A stretch of 64,000 nucleotides of DNA from Pseudomonas sp. MWU16-30317 (GCF_020515695.1 NZ_JAIWJA010000007.1:310001-374000), one strand, 5' to 3'; shown: positions 8,486-18,414, counted from the first letter of the stretch. Program-made: numbers and translations. The notes: generated by a model not told the origin, from the letters alone.

Positions 8486-10489
8486 TTAATGAGTCTTGAA
8501 GCGATTTACGAGTGAGATGAGGCGATTATTAGAGTCTTGCAGCATGTCAGTGCTGCGATTAGCGCTCTCACCGTTTGCGACCAATTTTTCGACTATCTGC
8601 CGTATTGAAACCATATTGTGGTTTATCTCTTCGGACACCGCGCTCTGTTCCTCGGCTGCGGTAGCGATGTGATTGCTGAGATCGCTGATATCAGTAACTG
8701 AACTTGCCATCTTATCTAGGTCGGAGTGGGCTTTGGTCGTCTTGTCGGCGGTGATCTGGCAACTGATTTTAGTTTTATCCATAGCGTTGACAGCCGCGCT
8801 TACACCCTGTTGAAGGCGCAAGAGCATCTCATTGATTTCAGAAGTGCTCTTTTGAGTACGTCCTGCCAAGGCCCGTACTTCATCTGCCACAACGGCGAAC
8901 CCCCGCCCTTGCTCGCCAGCACGAGCCGCCTCGATCGCCGCGTTCAACGCAAGGAGGTTGGTCTGGCCTGCGATTTCGCCAATCACGCTCAGCACATCAT
9001 TGATGCGGTTCGTGTCTTGCTCCATCAACCGGACTTTTGCCGTGGCACTTTCGACTTCACCGATAAGGGCGAGGACACTGGAAGAGGCCTCCTGCACTAC
9101 GAGCTTGGATGTCCTGGCGTGCTCGTTGACCTGCTGTGTAAAACTCGCCGTGTCGCTAGCATTCTTGGCAACAGATTCGGCAGTTGCACTCATCTCGGTG
9201 ACCGCTGTTACTGCTTGGTCTGTTTGCGAAGCGTGTTGCGCGAGAATTTCGTTGGAGTGTTGCGATTGTTGCTTGAGTAGAGCGATCTCATCGGAAATCT
9301 GCTCTGTGGCGCTGGATACGTCGCTGATCATATCGCTCAAGTAAGCAATAAAGCGATTGACGGATTTCCCCACGTCGTCCACTTCATCCTGTCCCTTGAC
9401 TGGAATTCGCCGAGTCAAATCAGCATTACCAGCTGATAAAGAGTCAATGTTGGACTTCAAAATCGCTAGGCGATTAATCAGTTTCTTTAAAGCGAATACC
9501 ATCAGCAGTAACAACAAGAGCACCACTGGTACCTGGAGCATGGTCAAGGTCCTGAGTAAGGCATCTCCATGCGCGGTCAAAAGACGAGTTGGCTGCGAAG
9601 CGGCCAGTAACCAGGGCGTGCCGGATATTCTGGTCAGAAGGAATGTGCGGTCCTCCCCCTCTGTTCCTATGTAGTGGTTCTGGACCAGCTCTGAGCCCTT
9701 TGGTGGGGCTTTCAGGGCAGACTGAATCGTTGCGATGAACGGCGATTTACCAGCCAGGTCGGAAACGTTCTTCAGTACAATATTACTGTTTCCACTCGAC
9801 TCATTGCTAAGGATCGTGCCATCGGATTCAACCACCATAACATGACCGCTGATCTCTTTTTCTTTATCTGCGACCAGTTGATTGAAGAAGTTCAAAGTGA
9901 CATTTATTGTTGAAACACCATATACCTCATTATTTTTGAAGATGGTCATGGCGCAGGCAGTGCGCGGTTCTGGGCTGGCGGCATCATTAAAGGCTGCTGA
10001 CCATCCGCACTGCCCTCGCAGAGCCTGCACACCACCTTGGTACCACGGTTGGTTAAAGTATAGCGGGGACTCAGGGGTATTCCAAAAGTGGTTGGCGATC
10101 ATCTCTCCCGAAGCATCGCGTACGTAAAACGTACTGTGCTTTTCTCGGCCAGGAGTGCGCTTCTGGGGAAGCGGCCAGATGCCTCCACCAACAACTTTTA
10201 TATCGCCGTACTGATCAAGTAAGGCCGGTAGTACCTTATCTATGGTGTCGCTGTCTAACACCGTTGTGGCTTGGGTGATACTGCGCGACTGTGCTTGTAC
10301 CTTAGACAATTCCATGGTGATTTTATTGCTGATTTCCTCAACCTTGGCGATCAATACTTCCTGGTCAGTCGTCATCAATTGCGGTGTTATGAAAAGCTTT
10401 ATTCCGACGACAGTTAGTGCAACGATAGAAATGATGAAAAAAATCAATGTAAAAGTATAGCGAGTCTGAATTGTTCTAAATGCACTCAT
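8486..10489 (-). CDS. Methyl-accepting chemotaxis protein
   Basis: A 667-residue chemoreceptor. Order: TM helix (residues 12-32), large periplasmic ligand domain of dCache type (to about 330; GGGIWPLPQKR, FYVRDASGEMIANHFWN, WYQGGVQALRG), second TM (about 335-360), HAMP, and a C-terminal signalling domain with the conserved hairpin (AGQTNLLALNAAIEAARAGE). The start at 10489 (MSAFRTIQ) is preferred over an upstream ATG because AAGGCG lies just upstream. It would direct movement to a small metabolite through CheW/CheA of the host; no ligand can be read from the sequence, but its neighbours suggest a carbon source. Confidence 0.93.
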   Translation of the reverse strand: MSAFRTIQTRYTFTLIFFIISIVALTVVGIKLFITPQLMTTDQEVLIAKVEEISNKITMELSKVQAQSRSITQATTVLDSDTIDKVLPALLDQYGDIKVVGGGIWPLPQKRTPGREKHSTFYVRDASGEMIANHFWNTPESPLYFNQPWYQGGVQALRGQCGWSAAFNDAASPEPRTACAMTIFKNNEVYGVSTINVTLNFFNQLVADKEKEISGHVMVVESDGTILSNESSGNSNIVLKNVSDLAGKSPFIATIQSALKAPPKGSELVQNHYIGTEGEDRTFLLTRISGTPWLLAASQPTRLLTAHGDALLRTLTMLQVPVVLLLLLLMVFALKKLINRLAILKSNIDSLSAGNADLTRRIPVKGQDEVDDVGKSVNRFIAYLSDMISDVSSATEQISDEIALLKQQSQHSNEILAQHASQTDQAVTAVTEMSATAESVAKNASDTASFTQQVNEHARTSKLVVQEASSSVLALIGEVESATAKVRLMEQDTNRINDVLSVIGEIAGQTNLLALNAAIEAARAGEQGRGFAVVADEVRALAGRTQKSTSEINEMLLRLQQGVSAAVNAMDKTKISCQITADKTTKAHSDLDKMASSVTDISDLSNHIATAAEEQSAVSEEINHNMVSIRQIVEKLVANGESANRSTDMLQDSNNRLISLVNRFKTH

Positions 10490-10827
10490 AATATCGCCTT
10501 CTATGTTGTTGGTTTGATCGGCCTTATTTGTAAAAGGCTTATTTTTAGCAGTAAGAAAGTTTATTGCTGTTGGCTGAGGTATCACTCCAATATTGTTCAA
10601 GCTTGTCAAAGTTTGGAAGGCATTCGCCAGCAACGACTGTATCTGATTAGACGAGTGATCTTTATGTCTTGTTTTTAGTTAGACTTGGCGCGTTAAGCAG
10701 GCTCTAAGTTTAAAATCAATCTTAGTTGACGCGCTCTCCAAAACGTCGGCGAGGCCGGTCCGCGAGAATGAACCGGCTGTTTCACTTTTTATGGGCTGCC
10801 CCAAGGAGTTAGAGGGGAGCTGCCGAG

Positions 10828-10848
10828 GTGTTTCGTGTTATGAAACAC
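10828..10848. promoter_or_regulatory. Inverted repeat between lacI end and chemoreceptor
   Basis: Arms GTGTTTC (10828-10834) and GAAACAC (10842-10848) with a 7-base spacer. It lies after the LacI stop on the minus strand and well before the chemoreceptor start. There is no T tract, so it could be an operator (GTTTC-type half sites occur in LacI-family operators) as well as a hairpin. Confidence 0.3.
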
Positions 10849-10928
10849 TTGCCAGTGGTGGCGAGGCGGTTGTGTATTCATCGTTCCTATGACAGTGAAA
10901 TTTCTAGGGCGAGTTCAGGCCTCAATCT

Positions 10929-11948
10929 TCAAGCATTCGCATTTTCACGGAAGTAGATTTGGATGGGTTGTCTAACAGAGCCCGCCAAGCCACGGACGTC
11001 ATTAACCAGATTGAGCGCAGCAAGTCCTGCGGCATGCACCACCCCGCGGGCGTCCTGATCAAGTACTACGTCCATCCCGCCAGCCGTCAGTAATGCACGT
11101 GTCGAGTCAGAAATGCCGTGCCCGATGAATACGATCGGTGGTTCTGCGGGCAAGTCTTTCAACGCCTTTGCCACACCTGCTGCGCCATCTCGTGTTACAT
11201 AGACCCCGGTAACGTTGGAGTAGCGGGGAAGCGCGTCTCTTAACGCTACATAGGCTTCTTCGTCATCCGTGGGGAAGTCGGGTTCCACCGCCCAGCGCAA
11301 ATGTTTGAAATCCTCTTCCAGAATTTGTTCGAAACCGGTCCTGCGTTCGCTCTGGTCCGGAAGACGTGATGAATCAGACAGAATGATGACGGTGCCAGAT
11401 CTGCCTGCAGTGAACTTGCCCATCAGCAATCCAGCGGTTCTCCCCATCATCCGGTTGTCAGCGCCTAGAAACAGTGCGCGTCGGCTCGCCGGTCGATCCG
11501 AAAAAACCGTTATCACCGGTATTCCTACCTCGCAACACGTGTCGATGAACTGATCCACCCACGGATAATCCAGTGGTAAAAGCACGACCGAGTCATATCC
11601 GCGCAAGGACTCTGAGAGTTGTGCGGTCTTCAAATTATCGGAGAAATCACAACGGTAGAAGGATGGCGTAATCCGGTGCTCTCTAAAGAAGCTGGCTGAG
11701 AGGGCAATATCACGTTCAACCTTGTCGACAAATTTTGACCTGATTACAGGCACAACGAACGCTACTTTTATGGACGTGTGTTTGGCGGGTCGTCCTCGGC
11801 TGGCTCGGGTATTACGCAAACTGTCCAAAGCAGCTTGGACACGCTCGACAGTTTCTGGACGGACCGCAGAGTCGTTGCGAATGACCCGATCGACTGTTGC
11901 CACGCTCACGCCAGCAAGCCGGGCAATGCTCACTCGAGTGGCTGCCAT
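10929..11948 (-). CDS. LacI-family transcriptional regulator
   Basis: A 339-residue repressor. The N-terminal helix-turn-helix (VSIARLAGVSVATVDRVIRN) is the canonical LacI DNA-binding module, followed by the hinge and a sugar-binding-like domain (VAFVVPVIRSKFVDKVERDI, then VVLLPLDYPWVDQFID and FIGHGISDSTRALL). The effector domain resembles periplasmic ribose-type binding proteins. It lies between the chemoreceptor and glpF on the same strand and is the only obvious regulator of the island, so it likely controls the glycerol/dihydroxyacetone genes in response to a sugar or its phosphate; this is inference. Confidence 0.92.
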   Translation of the reverse strand: MAATRVSIARLAGVSVATVDRVIRNDSAVRPETVERVQAALDSLRNTRASRGRPAKHTSIKVAFVVPVIRSKFVDKVERDIALSASFFREHRITPSFYRCDFSDNLKTAQLSESLRGYDSVVLLPLDYPWVDQFIDTCCEVGIPVITVFSDRPASRRALFLGADNRMMGRTAGLLMGKFTAGRSGTVIILSDSSRLPDQSERRTGFEQILEEDFKHLRWAVEPDFPTDDEEAYVALRDALPRYSNVTGVYVTRDGAAGVAKALKDLPAEPPIVFIGHGISDSTRALLTAGGMDVVLDQDARGVVHAAGLAALNLVNDVRGLAGSVRQPIQIYFRENANA

Positions 11949-12201
11949 CAGTCCCCCTGCTTTGTCGGGGTTGAGAGGGATTTGTCGATTGGTTGCATTT
12001 TCATTAAAAGGCTTCGGTTATTCGGCCTGAAAGTGATCGAAACGCTAGCTGTCTTCGTTCGGACTTTCGTGGGCTGATGTGGAAATGATGAATCTTCAAA
12101 TATAACACCATCGTGTGGCGCGACAGCATCGCAGCCCCCCATCAGGAACTGATCAAGTGGGGAGCGCAACGATGCATGGAAATGCCGCCATTTACCAATT
12201 T

Positions 12202-12912
12202 CTAAATGTGCACTTCGTACAGCAGGGCCGCCATCGCACCACCTACGAGCGGACCCACCACCGGGACCCAGGCATAACTCCAGTTGCTTCCTTGCTTACC
12301 CTGGATCGGTAACAGCGCATGCAAGATGCGAGGCCCGAGGTCGCGGGCTGGATTAATGGCAAAACCTGTTGCCCCACCGAGAGATGCGCCTATTCCCATC
12401 ACCAGTAACGCAACAGGCAAGGCATCCAGTGCGCCAAGCCCGATACTGGCACTCGCCAGTTGCAGAATGCCGAAGACAAGAACGAACGAGGCTACCGCTT
12501 CCGATATGATGTTTGCAGGGAGGTTACGCACTGCGGGGCCGGTAGAAAATGCAGCGAGCTTTGTACCTGCATCCTCGGTCTCGCCAAACTGTTTGTAGTA
12601 CGCGGCCCAGACAAGCAATGCGCCAAACGCCGCGCCAACTGTTTGTACACCGATATAGGGAAGAACTTCGGCCCAAGGGAACCTGCCAGTCATGGCGAGT
12701 GCGACAGTTACCGCTGGATTGAGATGCGCGCCGCTGTTGTAAGGTGCAACGCAGAATACCGCGATAAATACAGCCATTGCCCAGCCAACCGTGATAAGGA
12801 GCCAGCCACCGCCTAGCGCCTTCGAGCGAGCCAATATCACACTAGCAACGACGCCGTTACCGAGAAGCACGAGCAGTGCGGTTCCGATGAATTCTCCAAG
12901 CAAGGATGTCAT
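12202..12912 (-). CDS. glpF: Glycerol uptake facilitator (aquaglyceroporin)
   Basis: A 236-residue MIP-family channel with six membrane helices. Both NPA boxes are present: HLNPAVTVAL (about residues 62-71) and FAINPARDLGPR (about 184-195). The Asp after the second NPAR is characteristic of glycerol facilitators rather than water-only aquaporins. It would let glycerol or dihydroxyacetone enter the cell. It lies downstream of dhaK on the same strand, which supports a shared role. No glycerol kinase is encoded in the island. Confidence 0.92.
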   Translation of the reverse strand: MTSLLGEFIGTALLVLLGNGVVASVILARSKALGGGWLLITVGWAMAVFIAVFCVAPYNSGAHLNPAVTVALAMTGRFPWAEVLPYIGVQTVGAAFGALLVWAAYYKQFGETEDAGTKLAAFSTGPAVRNLPANIISEAVASFVLVFGILQLASASIGLGALDALPVALLVMGIGASLGGATGFAINPARDLGPRILHALLPIQGKQGSNWSYAWVPVVGPLVGGAMAALLYEVHI

Positions 12913-13023
12913 GTCGATATCTCCAATATTGTTGTTGTTTTACGGGTTTAAATATCTCTAGCGCTAATGAGTTTTTACTCGAAGGCGCCATATACTTTTA
13001 CGGAGAGGAGCTGGGTTAAAAGC

Positions 13024-14013
13024 CTAAGCACCCCATCGCAACGCAGCGGTGTGCACAGGACTGTCCCAGTGTTCCTTGGTCATCTCATCCAATATGCAAA
13101 GCGTGAACGATGCGCCAGCCATCTCGAGAGCAGTCGTATAGTTACCAACAAGCGAGCGGCTCACTGACAGCCCTTTTTTGTCGAGCCACTTCTGTGCGCA
13201 GTTGAAGAGCAGATAGAGTTCGCTGAGGGGGGTAGCGCCGAGTCCGTTGACAATCAGCAACACTTCAGAACCCTGAGCGGGTTGTAGATCATTGCAAATG
13301 GCTTCCAGTAGCTCGGCAGTAATGGCGTCTGCAGACATCAGTTTGTCGCGACGACGCCCAGGTTCGCCATGTATGCCCACACCGATTTCGACTTCATCGT
13401 CACCGATTTCGAATGTGGTGGTTCCTGCTTCCGGGACGATGCAACTTGTCAGAGCAACACCCAATGATGCCGTATTCTTGTTGACTCGGTCCCCAAACGC
13501 TTTGCAGTGCTCCAGATCCGCTCCAGTTTCGGCTAGGCTTCCGACTAGTTTCTGCACGATGACGGTACCGGCCAAACCACGCCGACCGGTCGTGTAGCTT
13601 GAGTTTTCTACAGCAACGTCGTCATTGATCAGTACCGTGGCCGTTGCCAAATCGGACATATCGGATGCCATTTCAAAATTGACCAAGTCGCCGGAGTAAT
13701 TCTTCACAATGAATAGAACGCCCGCGCCGGTATCGACAGCTTGAGCAGCTGCCATCATCTGGTCAGGGGTGGGCGAGGTAAACACTTCGCCAGGGCACGC
13801 AGCATCCAGCATGCCGCGGCCGATAAAGCCGATATGAAGGGGTTCATGACCGGATCCTCCACCCGAAACAAGGGCCACTTTGCCAGGGGTCAGGACCTTG
13901 CGTTCAAGGTATGTCGGCTGTAAGTTCAGGGCGATAAGGTCCGAGTGTGCAGACGCGAAGCCAGATAGGGTTTCGACGAGGAAATCGTCGACGTTGTTGA
14001 TAAATTTTTTCAT
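13024..14013 (-). CDS. dhaK: Dihydroxyacetone kinase subunit DhaK
   Basis: A 329-residue DhaK (DAK1 domain only). Seen: VSGGGSGHEP (about residues 49-58), IVKNYSGDLVNFEMA, and GVGIHGEPG, in which the His is the residue that binds dihydroxyacetone covalently in E. coli DhaK. The length matches stand-alone DhaK, not the two-domain ATP-dependent kinases. No separate DhaL or DhaM is present on this strand; a DhaL domain exists only in the fusion kinase at 15099. It might borrow that domain or a host DhaL, or act as a sensor, as DhaK does for DhaS/DhaR elsewhere. AAGGAT precedes the ATG. Confidence 0.93.
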   Translation of the reverse strand: MKKFINNVDDFLVETLSGFASAHSDLIALNLQPTYLERKVLTPGKVALVSGGGSGHEPLHIGFIGRGMLDAACPGEVFTSPTPDQMMAAAQAVDTGAGVLFIVKNYSGDLVNFEMASDMSDLATATVLINDDVAVENSSYTTGRRGLAGTVIVQKLVGSLAETGADLEHCKAFGDRVNKNTASLGVALTSCIVPEAGTTTFEIGDDEVEIGVGIHGEPGRRRDKLMSADAITAELLEAICNDLQPAQGSEVLLIVNGLGATPLSELYLLFNCAQKWLDKKGLSVSRSLVGNYTTALEMAGASFTLCILDEMTKEHWDSPVHTAALRWGA

Positions 14014-14093
14014 TATTTTTTTTATCCTTGGAGTGACTTCGTCATCTGTTGACGCACGACTGAAAGGCAGCCAAGCGACCGCTCACCGAGAAA

Positions 14094-14366
14094 TTATGCA
14101 ATCCCTTTCTTAACAAGCATGTCTCGCATTGACCACATGCCATGTTTCACTTCCATAGCCTGCTCAGCAAGGCTTCACATAAGAAAATCGCCGTTGGTCG
14201 CTACCTCATCCCAGTTGTTCTAAAGACGAGGAGGCAATGCGCTCACTATCCTGGTGATGCCTTTACTACTTTCCTGCGCCTCCATCAGCCCCACAGTGCA
14301 TGCTGCGACTGCTAGGGCTTTCAAGCCGCTACCTTTCACGTGAAATGATGGCTTAGTTTTTTGATA
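14094..14366 (-). pseudogene. Decayed C-terminal gene remnant
   Basis: One minus-strand frame of 91 codons reads as protein-like sequence interrupted by two stops: KTKPSFHVKGSGLKALAV, then SKGITRIVSALPPRL, stop, NNWDEVATNGDFLM, stop, SLAEQAMEVKHGMWSMRDML to a final stop at 14094. The continuity of sensible sequence across the stops suggests a dead gene whose 5' part is lost. I do not recognise the family. It shares the strand of dhaK and may be a former partner enzyme. Confidence 0.45.
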
Positions 14367-15098
14367 TTACATCATTCGTCATCAAATACAATCGCGCGGA
14401 TCTGATTTTTTGGAGGGCGCTTGTTTGGCTGATATAGATCAGATACCGGTCAAGTCGAGAGTCGTCGGGTGGATTGGGTGAAGCGGCTGTCTGAGTAGCT
14501 CGTGCTCGGGCGCCACTGCGGCCTAGCCGATCAGCCCACGATTGGCGGCGCGTCCTGCCTCACAGCAAAGCTCACCCTCGTTTCGCAGGTGGCACATCCA
14601 CGTCGATGACCCGCCCTGGAACGATCCGGTTGCCCAGGAGTTTACGTAGGTAGACAGTAGGTCCGAAGGAGATGATGACTGAATGATGGTGTTTTCACCT
14701 AAAATGATTTGTTTTTCTAAATTAAATGCGTCATTGTTGCGTTCGGCGATACGTTGATTGGCTGTGGAGATATCCTTTAGATCTCTTGGCGATGGCAAGT
14801 TCGAACATGATCCTGTCTCAATTCGAACGCTGCACGAACCTTGAGTCGAGTAGTAGGCGTTTTTTCCAGTCCTCATCGCGCGCTGTGGCTAGCTTTGCAG
14901 CGGATGTCGTTGGTCGATGCAGCTTGCCATGCTCAAGCTTGCATCGCTTTAAGGTATCTGCAGGATCAGCAGTGGTTTGTTGAGCCCGCCGACTAATAAA
15001 AAATTGGTCACCTCTGGTGATTGCTCTGCCCGGCGACTGCCTACGTAGTTCCCCGGATCGGCATAACCAGGTGAGTGACAGTCAACCGGATAACCTCC
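14367..15098. other. Intergenic region between the divergent dhaK and Dak genes
   Basis: About 730 bases without a supported gene. A minus-strand frame at 14523-14876 is open (117 codons) but its sequence is not convincing as a protein. The stretch should contain the promoters of the Dak-led operon; I could not pick a clear -35/-10 pair. Confidence 0.4.
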
Positions 15099-16820
15099 AT
15101 GAAAAAACTCATCAATGACCCAAATTCCGTCGTCGAGGACATGCTGGAAGGCGCTGTGTTGGCCAACCAGAATCTAATGCTCCTGGAAGGTGAAAACATC
15201 GTAGTCCGTAGAGACTTTCAGGCGCTTGCAGCTGCCAATAAGGTAAGTATTGTTTCGGGTGGCGGAGCGGGTCACGAGCCTGCTCATGCAGGTTACGTGG
15301 GGCATGGCATGCTCACCGCGGCGGTCGCCGGGCCCGTATTTACCTCGCCGAGCGTGGACGCAGTTCTAAGCGCAATTATGGCTGTCGCTGGCTCTGCTGG
15401 CGTGTTGCTAATCATCAAAAACTATACTGGCGATCGACTCAACTTCGGTCTGGCCGCGGAAATTGCTCGTACCGCGGGCGTCCAGGTTGAGATGGTCGTG
15501 GTGGGTGATGACGTCGCCTTGGACAATGATGGCGGTTTGGTTGGTCGTCGAGGCATTGCAGGCACTGTATTTATTCATAAAGTGGCGGGTGCCGCCGCCG
15601 AAGCCGGGCTTTCCCTCTCTCAGGTGAAGAGTGAAGTTGAAAAAGCCGCCGCCGGGCTGTTCAGCATGGGCTTGGGCTTAAGCGCCTGTACCGTACCGGC
15701 CGCCGGTAAACCTGGCTTCAAAATCGAAGACGACGAAGTTGAGTATGGTCTTGGTATCCACGGCGAAAGCGGCGTACGCCGAGGTCCTATCCAGCGTGCC
15801 GATGAAATGGTTAAGACGCTGTTGGACAGAATTATTGCCCAAGGGCGTTTGCAGGCGGATGAGCGCGTGGTGCTAATGGTCAATAACCTGGGTGCCACAC
15901 CTGCACAGGAGTTGGACATTGTCGCCCGTCGGGCACTCTTGGGATGCATTGAGCACGGGATCAAGGTAGAAGGGGTCATGGTCGGCACCTTTCTCACCGC
16001 ACTGGAAATGGCGGGTTGCTCGATTTCCCTTATGCGTGTCGATGACCCCCTTATGTTGCGTCTGCAAGCGCCTACTGAAGCGACGGCTTGGCACGGAATG
16101 ACAGAACCGGCCCGGACCATTTCGCGTCAGCCTTGTAGAGGTCCCGTTGCAGAATCCGCTTCGATTGGAGGCACCTGGTCCTCCGACAATGCCAGGCAAT
16201 TCAAGAGCATTCTGCAGTCGGTCGCCCTAGCCTTACGCCAACAGGAGGAAGTCTTGACGGAGCTGGACTCCGTGGTCGGTGATGGCGACATAGGTATCAG
16301 CCTGGCCCGCGGCGCACGCGCAATTGAAGATTCACTCGGCACCCTGGACCTTGAACGGCCTGCAATTGCTCTCCAACAAATTTCGGCCATTCTGCGCCGT
16401 GCATTGGGTGGTACGTCCGGCCCCTTGTATGCGGTCTTTGTTTTACGGGCCGGAGTTGCATTATCCGGGACCGGTAATCTGAACGCTGCGTCAAGCTGGG
16501 CCAACGCCTTCCAGGCGGGCTGCGAAGGAATCGTCAACCTCGGAAATGCCAGTCTTGGCGACAGGACGATGTTGGATGCGCTATTGCCAACAGCCTTGGC
16601 TTTGCATGCATGCGCCGATGAGCTTGAGGCTTTGGACGTTGCAAAAAAAGCGGACGCCGCCGCCTCGAAGGGTGCGGAAGAAACACGGAATATGATGCCC
16701 CTAAAAGGTCGCTCTTCGTATATCGGTCAACGAGCTCTGGGGCACGTGGATCCCGGTGCCTACGCAGTGACTATCTGGACTAAGGCCATTATATCGGCCT
16801 TGGAAAGCTTCGATCGTTGA
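15099..16820 (+). CDS. ATP-dependent dihydroxyacetone kinase (DhaK-DhaL fusion)
   Basis: A 573-residue single-chain kinase that phosphorylates dihydroxyacetone (and often glyceraldehyde) with ATP. DAK1 domain, residues 1-330: VSGGGAGHEPAHAGY, IIKNYTGDRLNFGLA, and GLGIHGESG with the substrate-binding His. DAK2 domain, about 365-573: VVGDGDIGISLARGA, whose Asp residues bind Mg-ATP, and SLGDRTMLDALLP. The length equals Citrobacter-type Dak. ATG at 15099 follows a CCGGATAACCTCC stretch without a strong ribosome site. It heads the plus-strand glycolytic operon; product dihydroxyacetone phosphate feeds TpiA. Confidence 0.94.
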   Translation: MKKLINDPNSVVEDMLEGAVLANQNLMLLEGENIVVRRDFQALAAANKVSIVSGGGAGHEPAHAGYVGHGMLTAAVAGPVFTSPSVDAVLSAIMAVAGSAGVLLIIKNYTGDRLNFGLAAEIARTAGVQVEMVVVGDDVALDNDGGLVGRRGIAGTVFIHKVAGAAAEAGLSLSQVKSEVEKAAAGLFSMGLGLSACTVPAAGKPGFKIEDDEVEYGLGIHGESGVRRGPIQRADEMVKTLLDRIIAQGRLQADERVVLMVNNLGATPAQELDIVARRALLGCIEHGIKVEGVMVGTFLTALEMAGCSISLMRVDDPLMLRLQAPTEATAWHGMTEPARTISRQPCRGPVAESASIGGTWSSDNARQFKSILQSVALALRQQEEVLTELDSVVGDGDIGISLARGARAIEDSLGTLDLERPAIALQQISAILRRALGGTSGPLYAVFVLRAGVALSGTGNLNAASSWANAFQAGCEGIVNLGNASLGDRTMLDALLPTALALHACADELEALDVAKKADAAASKGAEETRNMMPLKGRSSYIGQRALGHVDPGAYAVTIWTKAIISALESFDR

Positions 16821-16843
16821 TCACCCCGGGAAATCCATAGCGC

Positions 16844-16862
16844 CCTTTAAATTGTTTAAAGG
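16844..16862 (+). promoter_or_regulatory. AT-rich perfect inverted repeat after the Dak gene
   Basis: Arms CCTTTAAA (16844-16851) and TTTAAAGG (16855-16862) with a 3-base loop, 24 bases after the Dak stop and 90 bases before pyk. No T tract follows, so it is either a weak terminator, an mRNA-stabilising hairpin or a protein-binding palindrome. Confidence 0.35.
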
Positions 16863-16951
16863 CCCTCGCCACCTTCAATGGGTTAGCGTTGCAGGGCTTC
16901 GGATTTATACGGGGCGCTATTCATACGAAGGTGTTTGAAGTGGTGGCTGTC

Positions 16952-18400
16952 ATGCAACGCAGAACAAAAATTGTGGTTACATTGGGGCCGGCAACCGAAT
17001 CATTCGAAGCCATCGAGGGGTTAGTCAAAGCAGGCGTGGATGTCGTGCGTCTGAATTTCTCCCACGGCAAGGCCGAAGACCACATCGCCCGTGCCAGATT
17101 GGTACGTGAGTTGGCTACTAAACATCGCCGATTTGTAGCGGTACTGGCTGATCTGCAAGGTCCAAAAATTCGAATCGCTCGTTTCGCGGAAGGAAAAATA
17201 TCCCTCGACAAGGGACAGCAGTTCGTACTCGACGCTTCCCTTGACAAGAATGCAGGGGATAAGCAGCGGGTCGGAATCGATTACGAAGCGTTGATTACCG
17301 ACAGCTGTCCGGACGACATTTTGCTGCTCGATGATGGGCGAATTGAGCTCAAGGTCCTGAGAGTCCAGGCGACGCAATTGATTTGCGAAGTACTGGTCAG
17401 CGGGCCACTTTCGAATAACAAAGGGATCAACCGAAAGGGTGGGGGGTTGTCGGCCTCGGCGCTAACTGAAAAGGATTTTGAAGATATCAAGACTGCCGCA
17501 GCAATGCAGGTGGACTACTTGGCGGTTTCATTCCCGCGAGATGCCTCCGATATGGAGTTGGCACGTCGACTACTGCATGAGGCAGGAGGGCAGGCAGGTT
17601 TAATCGCCAAAATTGAGCGAGCGGAAACTGTAAATGACCTACGTATTCTGGATGCGATAATCGAAGCATCAGAAGGCGTAATGGTCGCTCGCGGCGATTT
17701 GGGTGTTGAGATTGGCGACGCTGAATTGGTTGCCGTGCAAAAACTGATTATAGACCGTGCTCGTGCACTGAATCGAGTAGTGATCACGGCGACTCAGATG
17801 ATGGAGTCGATGATCACTCAATCGATGCCGACTCGGGCTGAAGTCTTTGACGTAGCCAATGCCGTGCTTGATGGTACCGATGCGGTGATGCTCTCCGCTG
17901 AAACCGCAGCCGGTGCCTATCCCGTCGAGACAGTTGAGGCCATGCATCGGATCATTATCGGTGCCGAAAAACATCCTCAATCCCATCGCTCCAAGCATCG
18001 TGTCGATCATGTATTCCACAAGATTGACGAATCCATCGCCATGTCGGCCATGTACGCAGCGAACCATTTGCATGGCGTCAAAGCTATCATCTGCATGACG
18101 GAAAGCGGCGATACCCCTCGTTTGATGTCGCGCATTCGCTCACACCTGCCCATTTTCGCGTTCTCTCGCAACCTGGCTACCCAGAACCGAGTCGCGCTTT
18201 TCCGTGGTGTCACCACCATTCCGTTCGACAGCGATGATTTCACCCCTGAGTTGGTGAATGAGAAGGCCGTTGCGGAATTGACCCGACGTGGCGTCGTAAA
18301 GGCTGGCGATCACGTGCTAATCACGAAAGGCGACTACGCCAACGCGCAGGGTGGCACTAATTCTCTACGAGTGGTGTGCGTCGGTGAAGCTATTCGCTGA
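16952..18400 (+). CDS. pyk: Pyruvate kinase
   Basis: A 482-residue pyruvate kinase, close to the usual length of PykA. The start at 16952 gives the normal N-terminus MQRRTKIVVTLGPATES. Active-site features: RLNFSHG, LADLQGPKIRIARF, AKIERAE (Lys/Glu for Mg and catalysis), and VMVARGDLGVEI, ITATQMMESMI, DAVMLSAETAAG. C-terminal regulatory domain present. It converts phosphoenolpyruvate to pyruvate, the last step of the island's pathway. The ribosome site is weak. A 56-residue ORF follows after 14 bases. Confidence 0.95.
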   Translation: MQRRTKIVVTLGPATESFEAIEGLVKAGVDVVRLNFSHGKAEDHIARARLVRELATKHRRFVAVLADLQGPKIRIARFAEGKISLDKGQQFVLDASLDKNAGDKQRVGIDYEALITDSCPDDILLLDDGRIELKVLRVQATQLICEVLVSGPLSNNKGINRKGGGLSASALTEKDFEDIKTAAAMQVDYLAVSFPRDASDMELARRLLHEAGGQAGLIAKIERAETVNDLRILDAIIEASEGVMVARGDLGVEIGDAELVAVQKLIIDRARALNRVVITATQMMESMITQSMPTRAEVFDVANAVLDGTDAVMLSAETAAGAYPVETVEAMHRIIIGAEKHPQSHRSKHRVDHVFHKIDESIAMSAMYAANHLHGVKAIICMTESGDTPRLMSRIRSHLPIFAFSRNLATQNRVALFRGVTTIPFDSDDFTPELVNEKAVAELTRRGVVKAGDHVLITKGDYANAQGGTNSLRVVCVGEAIR

Positions 18401-18414
18401 GTGAGGGAGCATTG

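Noticed and set aside
8726..9344. Plus-strand open frames of 128 and 184 codons over the chemoreceptor
   Set aside because: They are antisense to a clear MCP signalling domain and have no ribosome site or protein-like features.
14523..14876. Minus-strand open frame of 117 codons in the dhaK-Dak intergenic region
   Set aside because: No ribosome site, no recognisable domain, and Ser/Asn-rich random-looking sequence; kept only as an uncertain note.
16952..18400. Reading the island genes as replacements for missing host glycolysis
   Set aside because: Chromosomal copies cannot be judged from this window, so no claim about the host pathway is made.
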